From the NCBI GenBank assembly GCA_030597645.1, contig JAUVRN010000166.1:1-5350 (forward strand): a stretch of 5,350 bases of DNA, in the 5' to 3' direction. Each line of letters opens with the position of its first letter. Position 1 is the first letter of the stretch. Of the stretch, positions 1 through 5,230 are shown in pieces. Position numbers and translations under genes: made by a program. The DNA is from Candidatus Zixiibacteriota bacterium (GTDB lineage: Bacteria > Zixibacteria > MSB-5A5 > JAUVRN01). The notes beneath the pieces are model-generated. The model was not told where the DNA came from and ran no database searches. It saw nothing but the letters and a program-made list of their open reading frames with translations.

Positions 1-1
1 G

Positions 2-88
2 GAAGCGATCAAAGAACAGCAGCAGCGCATCGAAGAACTCGAGACGCTGGTGGAGAAACTGGCCGAACAGGTTACGGCCACGCAGTAG
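2..88 (+). CDS. C-terminal coiled-coil tail of a truncated protein, possibly S74-type surface/tail-fibre-like
   Basis: Only the last 28 codons are present; the 5' part lies outside the window and the gene ends with TAG at 86-88. The tail is rich in Glu and Gln and keeps a clean heptad pattern: I3, I10, V17 and V24 at one core position and L13 and L20 at the other, counting from the first complete codon. It therefore forms a coiled coil. Tails of this type (repeated Gln, then IEELE and LVEKL) are common after the peptidase S74 intramolecular chaperone domain of tail-fibre-like surface proteins in Bacteroidota-related bacteria. That assignment rests on resemblance alone because the domain itself is not in view. 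The gene converges on surE with only 16 nt between the stop codons, and a hairpin in that gap probably ends its transcript. Confidence 0.7.
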   Translation, partial: EAIKEQQQRIEELETLVEKLAEQVTATQ

Positions 89-98
89 GACCTACGAT

Positions 99-131
99 GG
101 GCCGTCAGCTTCGGCGACGGCCCGTCTTCTT
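99..131 (+). terminator. Rho-independent terminator with UUCG tetraloop, overlapping the surE stop codon
   Basis: An 8-bp perfect stem (99-106 with 116-123) continues, past a bulged A at 107, into two more G-C pairs (108-109 with 114-115) that close a TTCG tetraloop at 110-113. The closing pair is C-G, the exceptionally stable cUUCGg form. A pyrimidine-rich run (GTCTTCTT, 124-131) follows on the + strand, as expected for the upstream gene's terminator. On the - strand the same stem contains the surE stop codon (105-107) and has no T-tract after it, so it would serve surE mainly as a 3'-end stabiliser or weak terminator. Confidence 0.6.
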
Positions 132-899
132 CGGTTGTGCACTGCCGGCCGCAGCGCGACCGATCTTCCAGTCGCGCATGTGTTCGAGCTGCTCGTAGTG
201 GGTGTAGTCCATCTTGAGCGGCGTAACGGAAACGTACCCGGCCTTGATGGCCGCGTAATCGGTGTCGGCCCTGGCATACCAGGTCGGATGACCTGCAATC
301 CAGTAGTAGGATCGTCCACGCGGGTCTTTCTTCTCCTGAATGACGTCGTTGTAGACGCGATGCCCCAGACGCGTCACACGGAACCCGCGCAGGCCCTGCC
401 TGCCCGGTTTAGGGATGTTCATGTTGAGCAGCAATTTCGGTGTGTCGAGCAACTCCGGCACACCTTCAATGAACCGCCGCACAAAGCGGGCCGGCTTACG
501 CAGATCGACCTCCCGCCATTCCAGCTGTGAAACGGCGATGGCGGGTATGCCCTGTACGAAGCCCTCGAAGGCGGCCGCGACCGTTCCGGAATAGAGCACA
601 TCATCTCCCATGTTGGGACCGTGGTTGATACCGGAGACGATCAGGTCGGGCCGCCGGCGACCGAGCAACTTGCCGACGGCCAGCGTGACGCAGTCGGTGG
701 GCGTTCCGTCCACGGCCCAGCGGTCTTTGCCGACCCGGTGGACGCGAAGCGGGCGATGCAGGGTCAGCGAGTGCGACGAGGCACTCTGTTCGCGATCCGG
801 AGCCACCACCGCCACCTGGGCGATTTTTCCCAGTTCCGCGGCCAGGGCATTCAATCCGGGCGCGAATATACCGTCGTCGTTGGAGAGCAAAATCAGCAT
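105..899 (-). CDS. surE: 5'/3'-nucleotidase SurE (nucleoside 5'-monophosphate phosphohydrolase)
   Basis: SurE is a cytoplasmic, divalent-metal-dependent phosphatase that removes phosphate from nucleoside 5'- and 3'-monophosphates; some members also act on short polyphosphate. All family signatures are visible. The N-terminus reads MLILLSNDDGI, with metal ligands D8 and D9. APDREQSASSHSLTL carries S39 (about residues 33-47), VDGTPTDCV lies at 63-71, and SGINHGPNMGDDVLYSGTVAAAFEG lies at 89-113 with metal ligand N92. These residue numbers match those known for E. coli SurE. The length of 264 aa is normal (E. coli 253); the excess is a Lys/Arg-rich tail (KKTGRRRS). The ATG start is fixed by the family N-terminus and by a 7-base Shine-Dalgarno match, GAGGTGA (complement of 903-909), just upstream. 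The gene stands alone, divergent from the methyltransferase operon and convergent with the gene before it. Confidence 0.97.
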   Translation of the reverse strand: MLILLSNDDGIFAPGLNALAAELGKIAQVAVVAPDREQSASSHSLTLHRPLRVHRVGKDRWAVDGTPTDCVTLAVGKLLGRRRPDLIVSGINHGPNMGDDVLYSGTVAAAFEGFVQGIPAIAVSQLEWREVDLRKPARFVRRFIEGVPELLDTPKLLLNMNIPKPGRQGLRGFRVTRLGHRVYNDVIQEKKDPRGRSYYWIAGHPTWYARADTDYAAIKAGYVSVTPLKMDYTHYEQLEHMRDWKIGRAAAGSAQPKKTGRRRS

Positions 900-919
900 G
901 AGTCACCTCGAGAGAGCCG

Positions 920-949
920 AATAAAGCGCGGCGGGACCCCGGGTTACAA
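920..949 (-). promoter_or_regulatory. Possible sigma70-like promoter of surE
   Basis: On the - strand, TTGTAA (complement of 944-949) and TTTATT (complement of 920-925) are separated by 18 bp. Each matches four of six consensus positions. The -10 element lies about 20 bases before the surE ATG, which would give a very short leader just holding the GAGGTGA ribosome site. The matches are modest, and promoter consensus in Bacteroidota-related groups differs from that of E. coli, so this is only a candidate. Confidence 0.25.
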
Positions 950-976
950 CCTCAATCTCCAGGGCTGCCCCGGGCG

Positions 977-1006
977 TTGACGCCGCCGTCCAAAATCCCC
1001 TACTTA
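977..1006 (+). promoter_or_regulatory. Possible promoter of the methyltransferase-Rid-PhzF operon
   Basis: TTGACG at 977-982 matches five of six -35 positions. Eighteen bases later, TACTTA (1001-1006) is only a poor -10. It lies about 65 nt before the methyltransferase ATG, in the only gap that can hold the operon's promoter. The rest of 900-1071 contains GC-rich palindromic patches (for example around 936-943 and 967-975) and nothing else I can name. Confidence 0.2.
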
Positions 1007-1071
1007 CCCGCGGTCAGGCCCAACGGTACCATTCGCGGTACGCCATCGCCTGCACCCGGGACGTCACTACC

Positions 1072-1860
1072 ATGAAGGCACCTTCGGCAACTCATCTCAA
1101 GCCGCTCGCCGCAGCGGGCTTCGCGAAGTCCCCCGAGGCGTATGAACGGGGCCGCCCGGACTATCCACCCGCCGTCTGGGATCACATGGCCCGCCTCCTG
1201 CACCTGGAGAAAGCCGGGGTGATCGTGGAACCGGGCGCCGGCACGGGCAAATTCACCCGCTGGCTGGCTGCACTGGATCGGGCGCGCATCTTGCCGGTCG
1301 AACCGGTACCGGCCATGCGCCGCAGTCTGGCGCAACGCCCGGGTCGCATGAGTATCGTCGGCGGCCTCGCCGAAGTCTTGCCCATCGCCGACAATCGCGC
1401 CGACGCCGTGATCTGCGCCCAGTGTTTTCACTGGTTTGACGGCGCCGCCGCGCTGACCGAGTTTCACCGGGTGCTGAAGCCGGGCGGCTACCTCGGCCTG
1501 GTGTGGAACGTCCGTGACGAGGATGCCCAGTGGGTCAAGGAGCTGACGCACATCATGGATCCCTACGAGGGCGACGCCCCACGGTACCGCTCCGGCGATT
1601 GGAAACAGCACTTTGCGGGGCGTTCCGGGTTCTCGCCGCTCGAGGAGATGCACCTTGCGCACGAAGTCGTCTGCAACGTACAGGCGGTCGTGGATCGCGT
1701 GGCGTCGATCAGCTTCATCGCTGCGTTGCCCGAGCATGACCACGCGCAGGTGACCGCGGCAGTGAGGACGCTCATCGCGACGCACCCGGATACCCGTGGT
1801 AAATCGGAGTGCCACTTTCCATATCGGGCGGACATCTTTTGGTGCCGCTGCGAAAAGTGA
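1072..1860 (+). CDS. Class I SAM-dependent methyltransferase (Methyltransf_11/25 type)
   Basis: This is a cytoplasmic enzyme expected to transfer a methyl group from S-adenosylmethionine to an unidentified small molecule. The N-terminal AYERGRPDYP (residues 23-32) is typical of one widespread subfamily. Motif I is VIVEPGAGTGKFT (50-62), the glycine-rich SAM loop. VEPVPAM (76-82) supplies the acidic residue E77 expected to bind the ribose hydroxyls. ADAVICAQCFHWFD (110-123) is the post-motif strand, and RVLKPGGYLGLVWN follows. The C-terminal 100 residues are variable and probably form the substrate lid. At 262 aa it has the usual length. No clear Shine-Dalgarno precedes the ATG; the choice rests on the domain starting soon after it and on the lack of a better upstream start. 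It is the first gene of a three-gene operon: the next start lies 8 nt past its stop, and that gene's ribosome site overlaps the TGA. The substrate cannot be read from the sequence. Confidence 0.9.
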   Translation: MKAPSATHLKPLAAAGFAKSPEAYERGRPDYPPAVWDHMARLLHLEKAGVIVEPGAGTGKFTRWLAALDRARILPVEPVPAMRRSLAQRPGRMSIVGGLAEVLPIADNRADAVICAQCFHWFDGAAALTEFHRVLKPGGYLGLVWNVRDEDAQWVKELTHIMDPYEGDAPRYRSGDWKQHFAGRSGFSPLEEMHLAHEVVCNVQAVVDRVASISFIAALPEHDHAQVTAAVRTLIATHPDTRGKSECHFPYRADIFWCRCEK

Positions 1861-1868
1861 GGTAGACC

Positions 1869-2273
1869 GTGAGATTTCAGCGATCCTTCTCCAAAGCCCC
1901 CTGGGAGCAAATGGTGGCGTACTGCCGTGCACTCAGGGCCGACCACATGATCTTTGTCACCGGAACCACCGCGCTGGGCGAGCGGGGTGAGGTCGTGGGT
2001 CCCGGCGACGCGTACGCCCAGACCCGTCACTGCCTGGAGATCATCGATACCAGCCTGCGGGAGCTGGGCGCCGACCTGACATGCGTGGTGCGCACGCGCA
2101 TGTTCGTGACGGACATCGCCCGCTGGGAAGAATACGGGCGCGCTCACCGCGACTGCTTTGCGCACCATCCGCCCGCGACCACCATGGTGGAGATCTCTCG
2201 TTTGATCCACCCGGACATGCTGATCGAGATCGAGGCGGACGCCATCGTGCCCGCCGACGCCGAGAAGTCCTGA
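1869..2273 (+). CDS. RidA/YjgF/UK114-family protein lacking the canonical catalytic arginine
   Basis: This is a small single-domain protein of 134 aa, the normal family length; members usually form trimers. Canonical RidA hydrolyses reactive enamines and imines released by PLP enzymes. Family features are IFVTGTT (28-34), GDAYAQTRHCLEII (46-59), VVRTRMFVTDIARWEEYGRAH (73-93), PPATTMVEI (101-109) and MLIEIEADAIV (117-127). In E. coli RidA the segment corresponding to PATTMVEI begins PAR, and that arginine (R105) binds the substrate carboxylate; here it is threonine (T104). This places the protein in a non-RidA (Rid4-7-like or similar) subgroup of unsettled activity. The GTG start is chosen because the N-terminal block (FSKAPWEQMVAYCRAL) is family sequence upstream of the first ATG (codon 15), and because GAGGT at 1859-1863 lies 5 nt before it. 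It is the middle gene of the operon, ending 1 nt before the PhzF ATG. Confidence 0.9.
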   Translation: MRFQRSFSKAPWEQMVAYCRALRADHMIFVTGTTALGERGEVVGPGDAYAQTRHCLEIIDTSLRELGADLTCVVRTRMFVTDIARWEEYGRAHRDCFAHHPPATTMVEISRLIHPDMLIEIEADAIVPADAEKS

Positions 2274-2274
2274 C

Positions 2275-3069
2275 ATGAATGCCATTCCGCTCTACCAGGT
2301 CGACGCGTTCGCCGAACGCCCGTTCGAGGGCAACCCGGCCGCCGTCTGCCTGTTGCCCGAAGCACGATCCGAAAGCTGGATGCAGTCCGTCGCGCAGGAA
2401 ATGAATCTGTCCGAAACCGCGTTCGTCGTGCCCCGGCAAGATGGCTTTGATCTGCGCTGGTATACGCCGGTCCGCGAAGTAGAACTCTGCGGCCACGCCA
2501 CGCTGGCATCGGCACACGTGTTGTGGGAGGCCGGCGTGATTCCGCAGGACACCGGGGCGAGATTCCATTCCAAAAGCGGTGTGCTCCTGGCCGGCCAGCG
2601 TCACGGCAAAATCTGGCTCGACTTTCCGGCCGATCAGGTCGAGCCGGCAGACCCTCCGGATGGCCTCGAGGAAGCCCTCGGCATCAAGCCGCAGTACGTA
2701 GGCCGGGGGCGGTTCGATTACCTGGTTGAGTTTGAGAGCGAGCGAGACATCCGCGCCCTGTTGCCGCGATTTGATCTCTTCGAGGGCGTGGTAGCCCGGG
2801 GCGTCATCACGACCGCAAGGGCGACCACCGCACCCTACGACGTCGTCTCCCGTTACTTCGCGCCCGCATATGGTATCGACGAGGATCCGGTCACCGGGTC
2901 CGCACACTGCACCCTGGCCTGTCACTGGTCGACCCGGCTGGACAAAACGGAGTTCAATGCGTTCCAGGCATCCGCCCGGGGCGGCGTACTCGCGCTCCGG
3001 CTGGCCGGTGATCGCGTACAGATCGGCGGCCGGGCGGTGACGGTGTTCCAGGGAGAATTGCGGGCGTAA
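2275..3069 (+). CDS. PhzF-family isomerase/epimerase-like protein
   Basis: The PhzF family has a two-domain diaminopimelate-epimerase-like fold. Its namesake isomerises 2,3-dihydro-3-hydroxyanthranilate in phenazine synthesis, but most members (YddE type) have no known substrate. Seen here are YQVDAFAERPFEGNPAAV (7-24), NLSETAFV (44-51) with E47 at the place of the PhzF catalytic glutamate, ELCGHATLAS (70-79) with H74, RYFAPAYGIDEDPVTGSAHC (193-212) of the second lobe, and a GRAVTVFQGEL-type C-terminus. The active-site glutamate and motifs are intact, so the protein is probably active. At 264 aa it is slightly shorter than the common 275-300. The ATG lies 1 nt after the Rid stop codon, with a weak GAGAAG ribosome site at 2262-2267 inside the Rid gene, so translational coupling is likely. 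It ends in overlapping stops (TAATGA). No other phenazine gene is present, so a phenazine role is not supported. Confidence 0.93.
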   Translation: MNAIPLYQVDAFAERPFEGNPAAVCLLPEARSESWMQSVAQEMNLSETAFVVPRQDGFDLRWYTPVREVELCGHATLASAHVLWEAGVIPQDTGARFHSKSGVLLAGQRHGKIWLDFPADQVEPADPPDGLEEALGIKPQYVGRGRFDYLVEFESERDIRALLPRFDLFEGVVARGVITTARATTAPYDVVSRYFAPAYGIDEDPVTGSAHCTLACHWSTRLDKTEFNAFQASARGGVLALRLAGDRVQIGGRAVTVFQGELRA

Positions 3070-3291
3070 TGACGTCTGCCCGCTTCGACTTGTAGAACCC
3101 ACAAAAGACCTTCCACATCCTGTCGGCACTGCACACGGCGGCATCCCTCCGAGGTGCAACCGTGCAGTGCACCTGCACACTCGATTCGAATCCCTTCCAA
3201 CACGTCCCGCCGGGGGCCGCCGATCCGCTTTGGCCACAGCCGCCTACAGCCGTCGGATCATGTTTTGAACACATCGGGAGTGGTGGCACGG

Positions 3292-3311
3292 GCCTTGCTC
3301 AATGGCAAGGC
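3292..3311 (+). other. Perfect 7-bp hairpin in the probable 5' leader of the exported-protein gene
   Basis: GCCTTGC (3292-3298) and GCAAGGC (3305-3311) form an uninterrupted stem around the 6-nt loop TCAATG. The hairpin lies 30 nt before the Shine-Dalgarno of the next gene and has no T-run after it, so it is not a standard terminator. It could stabilise the leader, bind a regulator as DNA, or be chance. Confidence 0.35.
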
Positions 3312-3341
3312 AGCCAAAATGCGCTGGAGTCATCTACTACT

Positions 3342-3347
3342 GGAGGT
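3342..3347 (+). promoter_or_regulatory. Strong ribosome binding site that fixes a GTG start
   Basis: GGAGGT sits 7 nt before the GTG at 3355. It is the best Shine-Dalgarno in the window. It settles the non-ATG start, because the encoded N-terminus from that GTG is a good signal peptide. Confidence 0.8.
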
Positions 3348-3354
3348 ATAGAAA

Positions 3355-4287
3355 GTGAACGCGATATTGCGAATGGTCCTGACCATCGTGCTGGTGGCCC
3401 CGGCGGCTGTGGCATGGGCCGGCCCCATCAACACCTATCACGCGCATTCGATCATGGGTGCGGAGTCTCCGCCGCCGTACGGTCTGCGACTGGACGGTTT
3501 CTACAACGGCAGGGAGAAGTGCGTCTACACGTTTTCCTTCGACGACGTCATGTTCGAAGAGTACGAAGACGGCACCGCGCACCTGCACGGCCAGATCGAG
3601 ATCAACGGGATCGGCGCCCTGGCTGCAGACGTGACCTGCAGCAATTACTGGCTCGATGTCTGGTTCGTGCGCGTCACGGCCCAGGAAGACCTGGACCACA
3701 TCGAGAACTTCAATCCGGACTGGCGCTACTACATGATCCATCCGGACGGCCTGGAAATGTGGAGCCAGGATGTGACCGCCGACTCTGCACACCTGTGGAG
3801 CTACCCGGCCGACGGCACCAAACCGTTCCGGGTAGGCTACGGCGCCAACGGCAAAAACGACCACTTCGGCGCCGCCGGCTGGCTCTCCTACGAACACCAC
3901 ATGGGGCCGTTCACGGTCGGAGATCGTGATGTCTATGTCCCCGCCTCCGACTTCCTCATGGATCTGGACATAGCCACAGACGTAGGCGAGGAACGGACTC
4001 AGCGGCCGGAGCACTTTGAGGTCGCGGGCAACTACCCCAACCCGTTCAACCCATCGACCAACCTCGCGTACGTGCTGGATCGACCGGCACATGTCCGCGT
4101 AGACGTCTTCAACCTGCTGGGCGGGCACGTACGCACCCTGGTCGATGCGCGGCAGGCGACGGGTAAGCATATCATTCGCTGGGACGGCACCAACGCGGCG
4201 GGACAGGGCGTCTCCACAGGAACCTACCTGTACCGAATCCGCGTCGACGGTGTAGCGGAAACCCGCAAAATGCTGCTACTGACGTAG
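3355..4287 (+). CDS. Exported protein with C-terminal T9SS type A (FlgD-like) sorting domain
   Basis: This 310-aa protein has three parts. Residues 1-22 are a Sec signal peptide: a short basic start (MNAILRM), a hydrophobic core, and an AWA cleavage site before G23. Residues 23 to about 215 are an unidentified domain rich in aromatic and acidic residues. It begins with PYGLRLDGFYNGREKCVYTF and has two cysteines, C56 and C95, that could form a disulfide outside the cytoplasm. Residues 226-310 are a beta-sandwich sorting domain: NYPNPFNPST, VRVDVFNLLGGHVRTLVD, HIIRWDGTNAAGQGVSTGTYLYRIRVDG and the closing ETRKMLLL. In the type IX pathway such domains take proteins across the outer membrane and are removed on anchoring to the cell surface. 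The N-terminal domain faintly recalls cyanobacterial and proteobacterial exported proteins with an LRLDG...YTFDF pattern, but I cannot name a family. The gene appears monocistronic, with its own ribosome site and terminator. Confidence 0.88.
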   Translation: MNAILRMVLTIVLVAPAAVAWAGPINTYHAHSIMGAESPPPYGLRLDGFYNGREKCVYTFSFDDVMFEEYEDGTAHLHGQIEINGIGALAADVTCSNYWLDVWFVRVTAQEDLDHIENFNPDWRYYMIHPDGLEMWSQDVTADSAHLWSYPADGTKPFRVGYGANGKNDHFGAAGWLSYEHHMGPFTVGDRDVYVPASDFLMDLDIATDVGEERTQRPEHFEVAGNYPNPFNPSTNLAYVLDRPAHVRVDVFNLLGGHVRTLVDARQATGKHIIRWDGTNAAGQGVSTGTYLYRIRVDGVAETRKMLLLT

Positions 4288-4308
4288 GCGGACCCGTCAC
4301 GAGTGTTG

Positions 4309-4341
4309 GGCGGGACCACAGACGGTTCCGCCTTTTCTTTT
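4309..4341 (+). terminator. Rho-independent terminator of the exported-protein gene
   Basis: A 9-bp stem pairs 4309-4317 (GGCGGGACC) with 4324-4332 (GGTTCCGCC), including one G-U pair, around the 6-nt loop ACAGAC. TTTTCTTTT (4333-4341) follows directly. It starts 21 nt past the TAG of the + strand gene and lies just beyond the stop of the convergent glycosyltransferase. The T-tract is only on the + strand side, so it works mainly for the exported-protein gene. Confidence 0.9.
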
Positions 4342-4361
4342 GTTATCGCCGCACTCCGACA

Positions 4362-5057
4362 CTACCGAGAGGCGGTGACTCGCGGCGGCCGCCAGAACAG
4401 ATTGCGGAATGCCATCCGAATGAACCGCACGGTGTCACGCCACGGGTGGATGTACGATTCCGAATCGGTATACACGGTCTCGACGAACACTTCGGTGATC
4501 CGCATGCGCATGCGCCCCGCACGTATGAGCTGCTCAGCCTCCATGTCGTACCGGGTCGTGGCAAGTGGGATATCCCGCATCGCGTGCGCCGACAGGTAGC
4601 GATAACCGGACTGGCAGTCACGAACGCGGGTCCCGCCCAGGGCGGAGACGATCAGGCTGGTGAGGTGATTGACGAACCAGCGGTCCAACGGCATGTTTCG
4701 CAGGTGATACGCTCGCGTCCCCACGATCACGTCGTAGTCGGGGGCGCGTTCCAGAAACGCAGGCAGATGTTCCGGCAGATGCTGCAGATCGGCATCGATA
4801 GTCACCGCACCGTTGTAGCCACCATCGAGCACGGCCGCAAAAGCGGTCTTCAGCGCCTCCCCCTTGCCCCGATTCTGCTCGTGGTTGAGCAGCCGAACTC
4901 CGGCGGACTCGATGACCTGCCGGGTATCATCCTGCGAACCGTCGTTGACGCAGTAGATGTCCGGCCGCGGCACCATGAGTGCCACCCGCCGTACCAGCTC
5001 CGGGATGGTGGTCGCCGCGTTGTAGCAGGGTACGATGACGGCGGTCCGATGCGACAT
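4362..5057 (-). CDS. Family 2 glycosyltransferase, dolichol-phosphate-mannose-synthase-like
   Basis: This is a cytoplasmic GT-A-fold enzyme expected to transfer a sugar from a nucleotide sugar to a lipid carrier or other acceptor. Counting from the ATG at 5057 (231 aa), the motifs are AVIVPCYNAATTI (6-18), VNDGSQDDT (37-45) with D39, NRGKGEALKTAF (62-73), TIDADLQHLPEHL (86-98) with the metal-binding DAD at 88-90, VGTR (112-115) and DCQSGYRYL (147-155). These are hallmarks of the DPM1/GtrB-type subgroup. No transmembrane segment is visible, unlike GtrB, so it is probably soluble or only peripherally attached through its basic, amphipathic C-terminus. TTG (5066) and GTG (5063) starts would add three or two residues; ATG is preferred because the family begins just before the VPCYN motif, though its ribosome site (GGTGG, very close) is poor. 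No other glycan genes are in the window, so donor and acceptor are unknown. Confidence 0.92.
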   Translation of the reverse strand: MSHRTAVIVPCYNAATTIPELVRRVALMVPRPDIYCVNDGSQDDTRQVIESAGVRLLNHEQNRGKGEALKTAFAAVLDGGYNGAVTIDADLQHLPEHLPAFLERAPDYDVIVGTRAYHLRNMPLDRWFVNHLTSLIVSALGGTRVRDCQSGYRYLSAHAMRDIPLATTRYDMEAEQLIRAGRMRMRITEVFVETVYTDSESYIHPWRDTVRFIRMAFRNLFWRPPRVTASR

Positions 5058-5230
5058 GGCCACCAAGGTAGGCCGTGCCCGGCCACCAGAGCAACTGGCC
5101 GTTGCCGGGCCCGGATCGACCCGCTAGCTTGAGCGCACGAAGAGCAAGGAACCATTCAGGATGGTCGAGGCCACGTTGCGCCCAGGACCAGCGAATAGTC
5201 CCGACCACGGGGAGCGAATAGTCCCGACCC
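5058..5230. promoter_or_regulatory. Divergent intergenic region between the glycosyltransferase and membrane-protein genes
   Basis: This gap must carry start signals for both flanking genes, but I see no convincing -35/-10 pair. It contains nested inverted repeats: GCCCGGC (5077-5083) with GCCGGGC (5104-5110), GGCCA (5081-5085) with TGGCC (5096-5100), and the 10-bp palindrome CCGGGCCCGG (5105-5114). These could fold in the glycosyltransferase leader or bind a regulator. A 17-bp direct repeat occupies the end nearest the + strand gene. Confidence 0.45.
5190..5229. repeat. 17-bp direct repeat, two copies with a 23-bp period
   Basis: AGCGAATAGTCCCGACC occurs at 5190-5206 and again, without mismatch, at 5213-5229, separated by ACGGGG. 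The second copy ends one base before the ATG of the membrane-protein gene and contains the in-frame TAG (5219-5221) that stops any longer N-terminus. A period of 23 bp is roughly two helical turns, which would place two bound proteins on the same face of the DNA. A recent local duplication is the simpler alternative. Confidence 0.85.

Larger units (their letters stand above)
3070..3354 (+). other. Non-coding stretch between the operon and the exported-protein gene, with inverted repeats
   Basis: I find no convincing gene here; the open frames crossing it continue as out-of-frame shadows of the neighbours. There is no obvious rho-independent terminator for the operon. Three potential hairpins stand out. 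CACTGCAC (3127-3134) pairs with GTGCAGTG (3162-3169). GTGCAG (3162-3167) alternatively pairs with CTGCAC (3173-3178). A perfect 7-bp stem GCCTTGC/GCAAGGC lies at 3292-3311. The stretch must hold the promoter of the downstream gene, but I cannot place it reliably. It ends in the strong ribosome site GGAGGT (3342-3347). Confidence 0.6.

Noticed and set aside
1000..1932. 310-codon open frame on the - strand opposite the methyltransferase
   Set aside because: It is a GC-rich antisense shadow of a gene with clear family motifs; its own translation shows no recognisable domain and is rich in Arg and His, as is typical of shadows.
2275..3069. Phenazine biosynthesis locus, suggested by the PhzF-family gene
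   Set aside because: No phzA/B, C, D, E or G is nearby, and most PhzF-family proteins occur outside phenazine pathways.
3061..3082. Possible terminator CGGGC/GCCCG right after the PhzF gene
   Set aside because: The stem is only 5 bp around a 12-nt loop and no T-run follows, so it is too weak to call.
2041..3237. 398-codon open frame on the - strand opposite the Rid and PhzF genes
   Set aside because: Despite being the longest frame in the window, it lies antisense to two genes with intact motifs and has no domain of its own; it follows from third-position GC bias.
3337..4170. 277-codon - strand frame and 255-codon + strand frame (3162-3929) over the exported-protein gene
   Set aside because: The frame starting at 3355 has a ribosome site, signal peptide and sorting domain; the other two have none of these and are shadows.
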